Assembly: GCA_022264855.1 (NCBI GenBank)
Contig: JABYQU010000009.1
Location: 558,001 to 622,000 of the forward strand
From: Lenzites betulinus
Taxonomy: Eukaryota > Basidiomycota > Agaricomycetes > Polyporales > Polyporaceae
Direction of reading: 5' to 3'
DNA: 64,000 bases
Part shown: piece after piece, positions 33,501 to 43,400 of the stretch
How positions within the stretch are numbered: the stretch's first letter is position 1
Layout of the letters: each line of letters starts with the position of its first letter
Notes under the pieces: model-generated
The model's database searches: none
Told to the model about the DNA's origin: nothing
The model's input: the letters and a program-made list of their open reading frames with translations, nothing else
Program-made: the position numbers and the translations under genes

Positions 33501-34280
33501 TTCGCGGTAGAGGCCTGGGGGTATAGGGATATTGCGCTCCACCCAGGGTGTGTGTGGTAGCACGGGAAACTCGACGGGAGGGAAGAATTCTGGCTTGAAG
33601 CAGCCGCGCTCTGTGTCGTCCCACGCGAACGCCTCGTTGTGTTGTCGCATGAAGTCGTGTAGCAGTTTGCGCTCTTCTGCCCATAGGAAGTCGCCTCCAT
33701 GCGCCTCGTCCATGGCTTGCTTGCGCTCCTCGGTGTAGCGCCCAGTCGGTACGAACGGGGGCGGTCGCGGATTCAGTCTAGGCATCCCCGCTAAAGGGTC
33801 GCCAGTGATGTTGCGCTCTATGCGGAACTGGCCCGGTACGGTGCCTAGCACCGGTCGCACCTTCTGCGCCACGGGCTTGTACTTCTTTTTGGACTGTATG
33901 AAGATCCCGGCTGGGGATGCCTGCGTCGCGGTTTGCGACCGAGGTGCGACCACAAAGGAACCGGCGTCGGTTTTGTACGCGAATGCGAACGGCCTTTGCT
34001 GGCGCCCAGAGGCTAGGGGGGTATCGGGGACCGCAGGTTGCGCCGCGGTCGCAGGCTGGGCCCTCAGGGGAGTCGCAGGAGAGAAGAAAGACGAGAAATC
34101 ACGGGTCGCAGACGGGATACTGGGTTCACTTTGTGGTTCTTTTGATAATAAGTGGGCTTCCATAAGGCCCGAGAGACGGTCGCACGCAGATAGGTAGATA
34201 GCAGGGATAGAGAGAGAAACGTCCGGTAACTGGGTATATGCGCAGATCTGCGGTATGCCGAACTCTTCGGTAATGACCAC
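30528..34280 (-). pseudogene. Gypsy pol: reverse transcriptase, RNase H, integrase with one in-frame stop
   Basis: One reading frame of about 1,250 codons broken only by a TGA at 31,902-31,904. RT: GALRHCTLPMGWSNS and the catalytic YIDD box in VPYIDDVPCKGP. Ty3-type RNase H follows, with LAVDTSYIAVGYHL and VEVDARYIRGML. After the TGA comes integrase. It has an HHCC zinc domain (HDELGHRG...CHLCQ), a DDE core (RWYVDTMKM, IVTDNGSAF, KANGIVERSH) and a C-terminal GPY/F-like module (RYTGPLVVV). No chromodomain is seen. The pol frame is +1 relative to the upstream protease frame and overlaps it from about 34,355, so frameshifting or a separate start would be needed. All catalytic residues appear present, so the TGA is probably a recent nonsense mutation. 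Confidence 0.9.
32025..32060 (-). repeat. Internal copy of the polypurine-tract region
   Basis: CTCCCCCTCACTGA, then GACCG and CCTCGGTCG blocks, matching 23,264-23,299 next to the 3' LTR at about 31 of 36 positions by eye. Within pol it lies downstream of the RNase H domain and encodes part of a Ser/Glu-rich linker. Confidence 0.65.
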
Positions 34281-34302
34281 CGCGATCGCATCGCCGTCGC
34301 AA

Positions 34303-35928
34303 CTAGTCAGATCCTCTAGTCGCGGGCTTGGGGGCTGGTTGGGCCCGAAAGCGAGCGCGACCGCGGGTTACGGTCGGGATAGTCGCGATCTGTCCTGTGT
34401 TCGGACACTTGATCGTGATCGTCTGGTCCTCGTTCTCGAAGTTCTTGACGACGCTCTTGGTAAGGACGTCGAACGGTCGCCCTAGTAGGAGGTCGTAGGC
34501 CGCGTTCCGTATCACATGTACTTGGAGGTACAGTACGATCTCTGCGACCGCGAAGGGGACGTTCCGCACGAGCCCCAGTGACTGGTCAACCTCTCCGTTC
34601 GCAGACTGCATATTGAGGCGAATGGTAGGGTCGTACGAGAGTCCTAGCGCGTGGCAGACGTGCTCGGACATCGCAATGATCATACATCCCGGGTCGACGA
34701 TAGCCTCGACATACTCTTTCGAGTCTACCAGCCCCACGATGGAGCGCAGGGCGTGCGACTCCTTTGCGACCGTAAGGGAAGCCTTGTCCGGCCCCGGCGC
34801 AGTCTCGCGCAGGTATACTTCGTAAGGGTCCGGCAGTATGAAGCCTCCTGGTTCGAGCGGGTCGCCGCTGCATGATAGCTGCGTCGCAAACTCGTCGATG
34901 ACTTCGTCCACGTCTGCGAATGCGACCGTACGAGTCGCAGGGGGAACTCTCTTTGGCGTGACCGCCTCCCGGAAACGCGCGCTGATCTCGGGCGCGACCG
35001 ATAGCAGCTCCTCGGTGGACAGGGTGATGACCGGTGTTTTCATCGTGCGTGCAAAGATTTCCTCTGCGATCTTGGTCTGATGTACTGGGATCTGGTTCCT
35101 GTACGCGGGCTCTCCTGGCTTCGGTTTCGGCGGGGGTGCCCCGAAGTTGCGTGTGGTCGGTGGCGCGTAAGTCGCATCGCGCGACTTTGCGAACGGGTGC
35201 TCGGGTACCCCTCCAGTGTTCGTGGCCTGCCTCGCGGAGGCGTGCGACGTTATGGGCTGAGCGCTCTCGCGCTCTTGCGACCTGTCGCGACTGGGCGCCG
35301 TCCTAAACGTAGTGTCCTGTGTCATTCCGCCGCGTCCCGGCTGGCTCGCTGGATAGCTCGACAGTCCCGTGTTTGCGTCGCGCGACATTGCGACCGGCGT
35401 TCGCGAACTTGGGCCGTTGCTCGGTGGCGGTACGCGCGGGCTCGTCTGAACAGGAGGGGGGGGTAGCGGTCGCGGATCGCGCGATCCGCTTGGGGGCGGA
35501 GTCCCCGGTCGTGGCCGTTGGGTAGGTCGCCGATAGGAAGGTACCTCTACTCCGTCGAAGCGTTCTTTGGTCCGTCGCAGAGCGTAAAGCTCGTACTCCA
35601 GCTGTGCGATCCGGTCTTCCGTCGCAAGCGCAAAGCCACTCGCCGTGTACGGGTCCTCTGCGATCTCGAACACCATCTGCGACGTCGGCCGCGACGCGAG
35701 CTGATTGGGATTGCGACGATGCCACTCGTAGACTCGATCGCGCATAGTGAGGCCATTGAAGCCATGCATGAACCTGGGCACATACATCCCGTTGGGTAGA
35801 CAGACCCGTCCTTCGTGGTTCCGGATACACCGCCCTGCGTCGACGTCTTCCTGGACAAAGGGGCAGTTCCGTAGCATGCAGCCGGCGTTCCCGCAATAGT
35901 GGCAGAAGCCGTCGTTCTGGTCCTGCAT
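34303..35928 (-). CDS. Gypsy gag C-terminus and retropepsin-like protease (541 aa frame)
   Basis: Begins with the nucleocapsid zinc knuckle, read C-X2-C-X4-C-X4-C (CHYCGNAGCMLRNC). The usual His is replaced by Cys. An EGRVCLPNGMYVPR segment typical of mushroom Gypsy Gag follows, then a long Pro/Ser/Arg-rich linker. Near residue 415 is the protease: AIVDPGCMIIAMSEHVCHALGL, then YDLLLGRPF. The catalytic Asp is present, but the triad is D-P-G where retropepsins have D-S/T-G, so activity is uncertain. The frame is linked to upstream gag by a one-base shift near 35,935, probably a deletion. It ends with TAG at 34,303, overlapping the pol frame. Confidence 0.82.
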   Translation of the reverse strand: MQDQNDGFCHYCGNAGCMLRNCPFVQEDVDAGRCIRNHEGRVCLPNGMYVPRFMHGFNGLTMRDRVYEWHRRNPNQLASRPTSQMVFEIAEDPYTASGFALATEDRIAQLEYELYALRRTKERFDGVEVPSYRRPTQRPRPGTPPPSGSRDPRPLPPPPVQTSPRVPPPSNGPSSRTPVAMSRDANTGLSSYPASQPGRGGMTQDTTFRTAPSRDRSQERESAQPITSHASARQATNTGGVPEHPFAKSRDATYAPPTTRNFGAPPPKPKPGEPAYRNQIPVHQTKIAEEIFARTMKTPVITLSTEELLSVAPEISARFREAVTPKRVPPATRTVAFADVDEVIDEFATQLSCSGDPLEPGGFILPDPYEVYLRETAPGPDKASLTVAKESHALRSIVGLVDSKEYVEAIVDPGCMIIAMSEHVCHALGLSYDPTIRLNMQSANGEVDQSLGLVRNVPFAVAEIVLYLQVHVIRNAAYDLLLGRPFDVLTKSVVKNFENEDQTITIKCPNTGQIATIPTVTRGRARFRAQPAPKPATRGSD

Positions 35929-36433
35929 CGCGTAGCTCCCGACAAGCGATTCTGTTGCGACTGTGCGGCAGGACCAGGGGCGTTTCCTCGCTCGTTCACG
36001 GACTGTGCGAGCAATCGCAACAGAGGGGCGAGGTCTTCCACCTTTACTGACGGGTTCGCGACATTTGCGGTCGCGTTGGCGCTAGATGGGAGGGGGGCGG
36101 TTGCGAGCGTTCCGTGGAGGACAAACTTCGCGGCCTCGTACACTTTGTTTAGCTCGTAAGGGTCGTCCGGATAGTGGTCCGGGTCTTTGAGCTGCAGCCT
36201 CTGCGACACTTGGTCCCATAGGGGAGCGCGGATTCCTTTGACGAACAGACGCGACTGCTCGGACGTCGACAGTCGCGCTTGCGATATGAGGTAGGTGGTC
36301 ATCGCGAAGAAGTCGCGATAGTAGCTGGATAGCTCGGTGATGCTAGTGATTGCGACGGCCGCTCGTCTTGCGACGAGTGCCTCGACATCTGCGACCGAAT
36401 ATTTGCGCGACTCTTCCGCGCCAGGGTATAGGT

Positions 36434-36441
36434 CTGTAACC
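36434..36441 (+). repeat. Foldback 2 target duplication, left
   Basis: CTGTAACC, repeated at 39,000-39,007; it codes for part of the gag Val-Thr pair. Confidence 0.8.
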
Positions 36442-38999
36442 AGCCCCTGTTGTAGTTCTGATGTATCAGGAACCGTTTAGGACTCCGCGCCGCTTTACAT
36501 CAGGAACAGGAAGGTTCCTGATGTATCACGGGCGGCCGGGGCGCCAGCGCTGCCCTCCGGGACCTGCCTAATATGGTAGGCAGGCCCGGGGGACAGCGCT
36601 GGCGCCCCCGGGGGTCTCTAATCTCTTATCTCTCAATAGATAAGGTGTTATCTCATCTCCCCGGGGCTCTCCCGCGCGCGCCTGTGCCTCTCTCGCAGCC
36701 ACATCCCGATTAGGCAGGTCTGCTCTTGTCCTCCCTCCCCTGCCTGTCTGCTTCGCCTCTCCCTCGCTCAAATCGCGTCCGATTTGCTTCACAAATAGCG
36801 CATTTTACTCGTGTGTACCTACGCTACAATAGCGCGCAAACATAACGAGAATTGGGTAAGTACTGATTGCTCCACAGAGGATACAGTAAAAGTGCAAAGG
36901 AGGCGACAAAGAAGGGGCGATATCGCGTCCGTTCTTTGTCGCCTCGGCGCGCAAATTACTTTCCCATAAAGAGGGAGTCCAGCGCGTTCTAACGAGCCCA
37001 CACACGTCCGAATCGCCCGACGGACGGTGGAGCTGCGCTCCGCCCACCCCGGGGGGAGTGCAGCTCCACTTCCTGTACCCAGATTACCTTCGTTTTTGCT
37101 CGCACATGTTTTGTTCAGTACCTAATACATTCTAATCCACAGTTATAACGTCCTCTGAACGAACTACAGCCCACAGACGAGTCGAGGAGGGTGGGTAGTA
37201 GTCCAGCTACTACCCACCTTCCTCGACGCATATCTCCGTGACATCGGCGCGTATCGCCGCGCAAAAGGCACCGCCAGAAAGCGGCTGAATGCACCTTTCT
37301 GTCGGTACCTATTTCGCGGTGATACGACCACACAGCGCGTCGCTATCACTATCTGCTCCTCCTCCCTCCCCCCCACCTGCTCACCCCCCCTTCCATCTCT
37401 TCACAGGCACCCTGGAGCAATGCATACATGTTATCTCACACTGAATGTACCATATATACCTCTTATATGACAATGTAGATCCATTTCTCCTCAATAAACA
37501 CAGGAAGTCATTGAAAACTCGAAAACTGCAGCTGGTGCACACTAATCTAGCTGATACATAGCTACTGAAAGCAAACATATATTCATCAAGTCAGCCGCTA
37601 CATAGCACTCGTATATAGCTTTCAGACAAGCCCAAAAACATGTAAATCGGCCAAGAACTCGAATTTGTGTGCTACAAAGCATTCTACAGGGAGGCATAGT
37701 AATGTATAGTACTGACAGACTTGCAGAAGCTGCCCGAGACCGTCTTAAGACGGTGGGCGGCTACCTGCATGTGTGCACTGAAAACACGATATCTCCGTCA
37801 GTTCTAGTCCGTTTACCATGTAACTTTGTGTATAAATAGCGGTTCAATAGGGTGCTAATCTTGTCAGTTTATATCAAAATCGATTTAGCGGATCTCACGT
37901 TGTAAAGATGTACATTCCGACCACTGATAAGTGATTTACAAGTCTGAACGGGCTCCGATTGTCCTACATCTTTGTGTACGCATAGCGATTGCCAACACTG
38001 ATATATTGGAGGAAACAGAATGTCATTTGAAGAGTTATACATGATTATATCGCTACAACATGTTATTACACTGTATGGAACACAGGATGCCGTATTACGA
38101 GGGTTTGTGCGGTCGTATCGTCGCGCAAAAGGCACCGACAGAAAGCAGCATTTCGCCGCTTTCTTGCGGTGCCTTTTGCGTGGCGATCCGCGCCGATGTC
38201 ACGGAGATATGCGTCGAGGAAGGTGGGTAGTAGTCCAGCTACTACCCACCCTCCTCAACGTGTCTGTGGGCTGTAGTTTGCTCAGAGGACGTTGTAACTG
38301 TAAGGTAGAATGTATTAGTCACTGAATATAACGATTGAGAGCAAAAACGAATGATACATGCGCAGAGGAGGTGGAGCTGCACTCTGCCCGGGGTGGGCGG
38401 AGCGCAGCTCCACCGTCCGTGGGCCAAATCACGCGCGTGCGAGCTCGTTCGAACGCGCTGAGCTCCGTCTTCATGGGGAAATAGTTTGCGCGTCAAGGCG
38501 ACAAAGAACGGACGAGATATCGCCCGTTCTTTGTCGCCCATTTTACCCTGTTACTGTATCTACTGTAGAGCGGTCAGTACTTACTGTATTCCCGTTCTGT
38601 TTGCGCGCGATTGTAGCGTAATCAAATGCGAGTAAAACGCGCTAACTTTGAAGCGAATCGGCCGGGATTCGAGCGAGGTAGAAGGGGTGCAAGCAGGCAG
38701 AGGTGGGTGGCTGAGGCAGACCTGCCTAATCGGGATGTGGCTGCGAGAGAGGCACAGGCGCGCGCGGGAGAGCCCCGGGGAGATGAGATAACACCTTATC
38801 TATTGAGAGATAAGAGATTAGAGACCCCCGGGGGCGCCAGCGCTGTCCCCCGGGCCTGCCTACCATATTAGGCAGGTCCCGGAGGGCAGCGCTGGCGCCC
38901 CCGGCCGCCCGTGATACATCAGGAACCTTCCTGTTCCTGATGTAAAGCGGCGCGGAGTCACAAACGGTTCCTGATACATCAGGAGTACATCAGCTGGTG
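36442..38999. mobile_element. Foldback element 2, 2.56 kb, with nested hairpins
   Basis: Long imperfect inverted repeat: arms of about 0.9 kb (36,442-37,345 and 38,096-38,999) around an AT-richer centre of about 0.75 kb. The outer ends are diverged (CAGCCCCTG against CACCAGCTG), then share CTGATGTATCAGGAACCG. Each arm itself contains smaller hairpins, for example TGATGTATCAGGAACC with its mirror 60 bp further in, GGTGGGTAGTAG/CTACTACCCACC near 37,190-37,220 and 38,222-38,252, and a GCGACAAAGAA/TTCTTTGTCGC pair. There is a 7-8-bp target duplication and no coding capacity. It interrupts gag of the Gypsy element. Confidence 0.8.
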
Positions 39000-39007
39000 C
39001 TGTAACC
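39000..39007 (+). repeat. Foldback 2 target duplication, right
   Basis: CTGTAACC, identical to 36,434-36,441. Confidence 0.8.
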
Positions 39008-39749
39008 GCTTTGACGAACTCGCGATACGCGACTCCAGCTTCATAGGCCGGGAGGCTCTCGCAGAGCTCGGATACGTCGATCGGTAGGTACCGCACTACC
39101 CACTGCTTGCGCTGTCGGTCCTCCTCTACTCCGCTGCGCTCGAAGAGCGCTTCGATATCTTGAAAGAAGCGTCGCAGCGTACACGGCTGTTCCGGAGTGA
39201 AGGTGGGCGCGGTCGAGTGACCTCGCGCTGGCATGGCCGGTCGCAACTGCGGCGCTGGTGGTGGCGCTTCCTGTGGTTCTGGCATAACGTCCACGAATGG
39301 GTTCTCGAAGAGGTCCTCTAAGGGGGACAGGGGGGAATGAAAGGCTGGCGCTTGGTATTCAGTCGGTTCGCGGCCTTCCGAGTCGCGTGGTGTGGGACTA
39401 GCGGGTGAGAGGCTGGTCGGGGAGAGGTTTGCGATGGCTAGGGCCGCGTCGCGGAACCAGTCGCAGGCTGCAGGGTCGCGTCGCAGAAGTTCGCAGCCGC
39501 GGTCGAGGAGAACAAAGACCGGTTCTATGATCGCAGAGAGCCTCTCGTCGTCTAGGTGGTGGCTGAACTGGGTGATGAGCAGCTTGAATCTTGCGACGAG
39601 TAGCTCGGAACCGAGATCGGGATCCTTGGTCGCTGCTCTTGTCTTGCACTTCGGCGCCTGTTGTGTGCGTTGTCCCGGCTCAATGGCTGCTGCGACGACT
39701 GCCGTTTGGCCCGGGGAAGGAGGAATGCGGACTACTGCTTGCTATATCC

Positions 39750-39767
39750 CCCTCGCGGTGGGCTCCA
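39750..39767 (-). other. Primer-binding site
   Basis: Three bases inside the 5' LTR the minus strand reads TGGAGCCCACCGCGAGGG. It starts with TGG, complementary to the CCA end of a tRNA, as expected for minus-strand priming. The exact tRNA cannot be named without host tRNA sequences. Confidence 0.75.
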
Positions 39768-39770
39768 AAA

Positions 39771-40409
39771 TGATGCACTGAAACCTGCTATAACAGCAGG
39801 ATAGAGGGCGCGGCCGAGGGCCTAGGGGGCGAGGCCGGACGTAGTGCGGGGAGGGAAGGATAATGCCTGCGAGTAAGGGCCGGTTTCCCTTCACTGGGCT
39901 TCCACGAAGTGTCGCAGGTCGCAGTCGTCCTGCTATCGCAGAGGGAAGGTGGGTACGCGGTCCGCCGGTTCTATCGCAACCGGTCGCAGTGCCAGCAAAT
40001 TGGTAAGGAGGCGTGGACGGGGCAGTCGCGATGGTCAGAGGAAGCCGCGATCGCGGTCACAAGTTCACGTCGCAGCTCGCGGTCGCAGTTCGCAGTTCGC
40101 AGTCGCCGTCGCAGTCGCAGTCGCAGTCGATACCAGGGCCGGTCTATGAGATCTGAGGGGTGGGGATTGCTTGGGTTCTGAAAACTACGGACTACGGAAT
40201 ATATACATGGACAATACCGGGTCGCTCTCCCAAAGTCCGAGATCAGCCGGTCGCACGGCCAGACTCCTCCTGCTGCGACTACCTCCCTCAGGCGCCCGCG
40301 ACTCAGCCGGGCGTGCGACGGCTTGACGGCTTGCGACGGCTGCGCCTCAGCCTGCTACGCCCGCGCCTAGCTGTACCCTTCCGGTCTCAGCGGGCCGCAG
40401 GTCGCATCA
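39771..40409 (-). repeat. 5' LTR (639 bp)
   Basis: Pair of 22,631-23,262, with TGATGC/GCATCA ends and a slightly longer CGCAGT tract (about 40,080-40,128). It should hold the promoter for gag-pol. Its outer edge abuts exon 9 of the transposase gene. Confidence 0.95.
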
Positions 40410-43400
40410 GCGTTCTGCGGCCGCATTTATCATGTAAGGCTTCGTACGGGGTGTGCTAAGTACGCTGAACTTACATGGGATAGAGACATCGTCACCCAAA
40501 GCTGAACGTCTTGATGGTCGACAGTCCCTAGGGCGAAATGCCCAGAGAATGCGTGGATATCCACGACCTGGGGGTGACCTAGAACCCCGTGGTTCCAAGT
40601 CCCAATTCCAAGATCGCTGGCACTGCCAAAGATAGACATCAGTGGGTATCACCGGGCCAGGCACCGGACACTGGCGTACCGTAACGACCAGGGCATCTGA
40701 GGGACATCAGCATCGGCGAGAAAAGGCCGGACAACTGCGCAAGTGGTTTGAAGGGGTGGGAGTCTTGGATCGTTGCGGAGATGAGATATTTGCAGTATAT
40801 ACTCAATCTTAACAGGCTGTCGCCCGTTAATGTACGCATACTGCGATTTTGATCCATGGGCTGACGTTGCTGCCCCATAGCGAAGGCCACACACTAGTAC
40901 TGTTGCGTGGGATTGAACCGCTGCAGCGACAAACGATTCCCCCGGACAGCCGACCGGCGCTGCATCCGGGATAAGTTCCAGCTGATCCGCCCAAAGCTGT
41001 CGGAGATAATAAAATATCACGCTGTACAGGTTGACCGACCGGAGATCAATGCTCCGGGGATAGAGGGCTAGCTGGACCGTGGCTAACAAGATGAACATGA
41101 GCTGATATATGTCACTAGTATCGCACGCTTACCTGTGTCGCTTTCGGCATTCATGGTTGCTATCAGAGTAAGCAATGTTCCTCGTTGGGAGGTCGTCTTG
41201 CTGGCATCGCCTTTCAAGACGCCTTTTAGTTTGACAATCATTTCACGGTCCTGCACTGTCTGCTGGTCGCCTAGATTCTCCAGATGTGATATCTAAAGTG
41301 TTGAGGTTAGTAGTGACCTGCGGGTATGCTGCTGACCTACGAGCTCGAATATCAATATAGACTTTGTCCATCCTCTCATCAATGTCGCCTCGATCTCGCC
41401 TCCAGTGTGCCCATTATGCCGCAGCTTGACCAGGAACCCGTTGTTGCGTTCGTACGGGTATGTCCACCAGCCGTAAACCGGCCCAAGCATTAGCACCCAC
41501 ATCCAGAGATGCATGAGAATATGAAAATAAGGCACAAGATGACAGAACATTCGTGCCCAGGTTTGACACGCGCGCTCGTGACAGTCGGCAGCGCGCATAG
41601 TCTCCTGGACAGTAATTGACTGCGAGCCATAGATCCGCAACGCTACCGCCCACTCCATAGTAGTCTTGAAGTGACGGCGGTAGTTGCGATCCATTCGAAG
41701 CTGTGCAAGCTCTTCCATGTCAGCGAGAGTCGTCTCGGAATTAGACGCAACATTTGTGCGCCGCCGCTTGTTAAGCAGCTCCTCGACACTTGCATGACCG
41801 CGTGCGGCTTTCGTGGACGCGCGCGGCTTTGGCGCATCACGATTTGGTATTTGCCCGTCGATCTGCCAGGCTGCGTAGAGGCCAGGGATGAGCACATGTG
41901 TGAACACACGCCATTGGTCGGCTTTCCCCGCTCCGCTGACGATCAGCTACATTGCATCAGTAACATAATGCTAAAGAGATACCCTACTTACATTATTGGG
42001 AAGGCGTGTCACTGACGCGGGCCAGATAATGCCGTCAAGGTATTCCTGGAATTTTTCCAGGGGTTTGTCACGTCGATTTCGCTGCGTAAACATCCCGCCC
42101 TTCGACAGAATATTCTGGATGACGTGTTTAGCTTCACCTGGTGCAAGTCATTAGTAGCTTGACAGTGTGTATCATCTGAAACCGCTGCTCACCCAGGTAT
42201 GCGCCATGCATAAAGTCTGGAGGTGAGTCGCACCCAGGGAGCCAATCAGGGAGTGCATCTAAGAATGACCACTGGACGCCGCGTTTCTCGTAGATTTTGG
42301 CTTGATCATCTATGTCTGCGTCGCGCCAGATAAACGCGTACTTCAGAAAGCGCCAGTCGTTCCGGTATTTGAATCCTGTGTGATACGATGCATCCGGTGT
42401 CAAATAATAGTTCAAAATATTCAAGGGGCTCACGAGCAGTGTCAAAACACTCTGGATTGACCAGGGAAGAAAACGGGACCTCGCATGTGTCACACATGAA
42501 GTGTTCGCTCGTGTGACCGCGCAGTCCGTTGAGCTTATGGGAGGCGGGGAGGTCGGAGACGATGTTGTTAAGAAAGGCATGGAAGACATCGTGCGAAACC
42601 GCGCCATTCTCCCCGGGCATGCGGACCAATATCCCTATATTTTCATGTCAGCGCCATGACCGCCTTGGAATATACAGTGCCCACCGTTGTAGAGCTTCTC
42701 CAGCTCCACATGCAGTGGTCCAAGAAGACGGTTAAGCTGCGCCGTGCTGGGTTCGTTTGGCCCAGGGATTACACAGTATAGCAGAGTCTCCTCACGCCGC
42801 AAGCGTACACTCCGCGGATTGTTGCATATAGTTACATACACTGCCCCGACGGAATAACCACCCCGTTTTGTTGCCCGAAACCTAATCATTCGCGCAATGA
42901 GTGGAATGAGTGCCATAATCCCGCACTTCAAGGCACCATACCAGTCGATGTTGATCTGTAATACCAATCCATTTGGCAGAGCAACGAAGCGCTGCTGCAC
43001 ATCTTGGACATCGATGTCTTCAACACCCCACTCACCCCCGCGGCGACGCTCGAGTCCTGCCGCAATACATCGCCACCCCCAGCCATCCATCATGTAGAAC
43101 ATGTGATAGTTAGGGTCCTCCCAGCCCTTCCAATCATCGCGTTCGGCCGGAGGGACAGGGCCTGGGAGGTCGTTATCGCCTCGCCATTTGTCCCAGTCGT
43201 CGAGCTTGCCTGGACGAGCGGCCATGCGCACGATCGAGTCGATGAGCGCAGTTGTAGGGATTACCTTCACTGGGATACGCTTGGTTTTGCCTTCGGAATT
43301 CTTCTTATATTTAAACAGGAGTCCGGGACACTCACGCTCCATACACAGCTGACTGCCAAGGCTGTAGAGCGTCCGTGGATGATGATGAGCCCAGCATGTA

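Larger units (their letters stand above)
35935..39740 (-). pseudogene. Gypsy gag (capsid part), start lost, split by foldback 2
   Basis: The frame opens near 39,740 (QAVVRIPPSPG...) with no ATG; the codon expected to be ATG reads GTA or neighbours. It then runs through a Leu-rich helical region (LVARFKLLITQF; FVLLDRGCELL), a Pro-rich linker and the capsid core (LRRFFQDIEALFE; WVVRYLPIDVSELCESLPAY). It stops at the foldback insertion and resumes at 36,441 as TDLYPGAEESRKYSVADVEALV. Removing the insertion and one target copy gives FVKAVTDLYPGAE, the expected Gypsy Gag sequence. The lower part continues (LFVKGIRAPLWDQVSQRL) until a one-base shift at about 35,935 before the zinc-knuckle frame. 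Two disabling features plus the insertion make it a pseudogene. Confidence 0.8.
22631..40409 (-). mobile_element. Ty3/Gypsy LTR retrotransposon, 17.8 kb, with antisense genes and two foldback insertions
   Basis: Minus-strand element. The 5' LTR is 39,771-40,409 and the 3' LTR 22,631-23,262, both starting TGATGC and ending GCATCA. A PBS adjoins the 5' LTR and a purine tract adjoins the 3' LTR. Gene order is gag, protease, RT, RNase H, integrase, which defines Ty3/Gypsy. Without the two foldback insertions it is still about 12.4 kb, because nearly 5 kb between integrase and 3' LTR carries spliced genes on the opposite strand. It has several lesions: no gag ATG, a gag frameshift, an in-frame TGA in pol, and the two insertions. 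It is thus not autonomous. By eye the LTRs differ at roughly 4% of positions, many of them C/T or G/A at CpG. No target-site duplication is found. Confidence 0.92.

Noticed and set aside
36805..38621. Small open frames inside foldback 2
   Set aside because: Mirror-related and built on hairpin repeats; no coding evidence.
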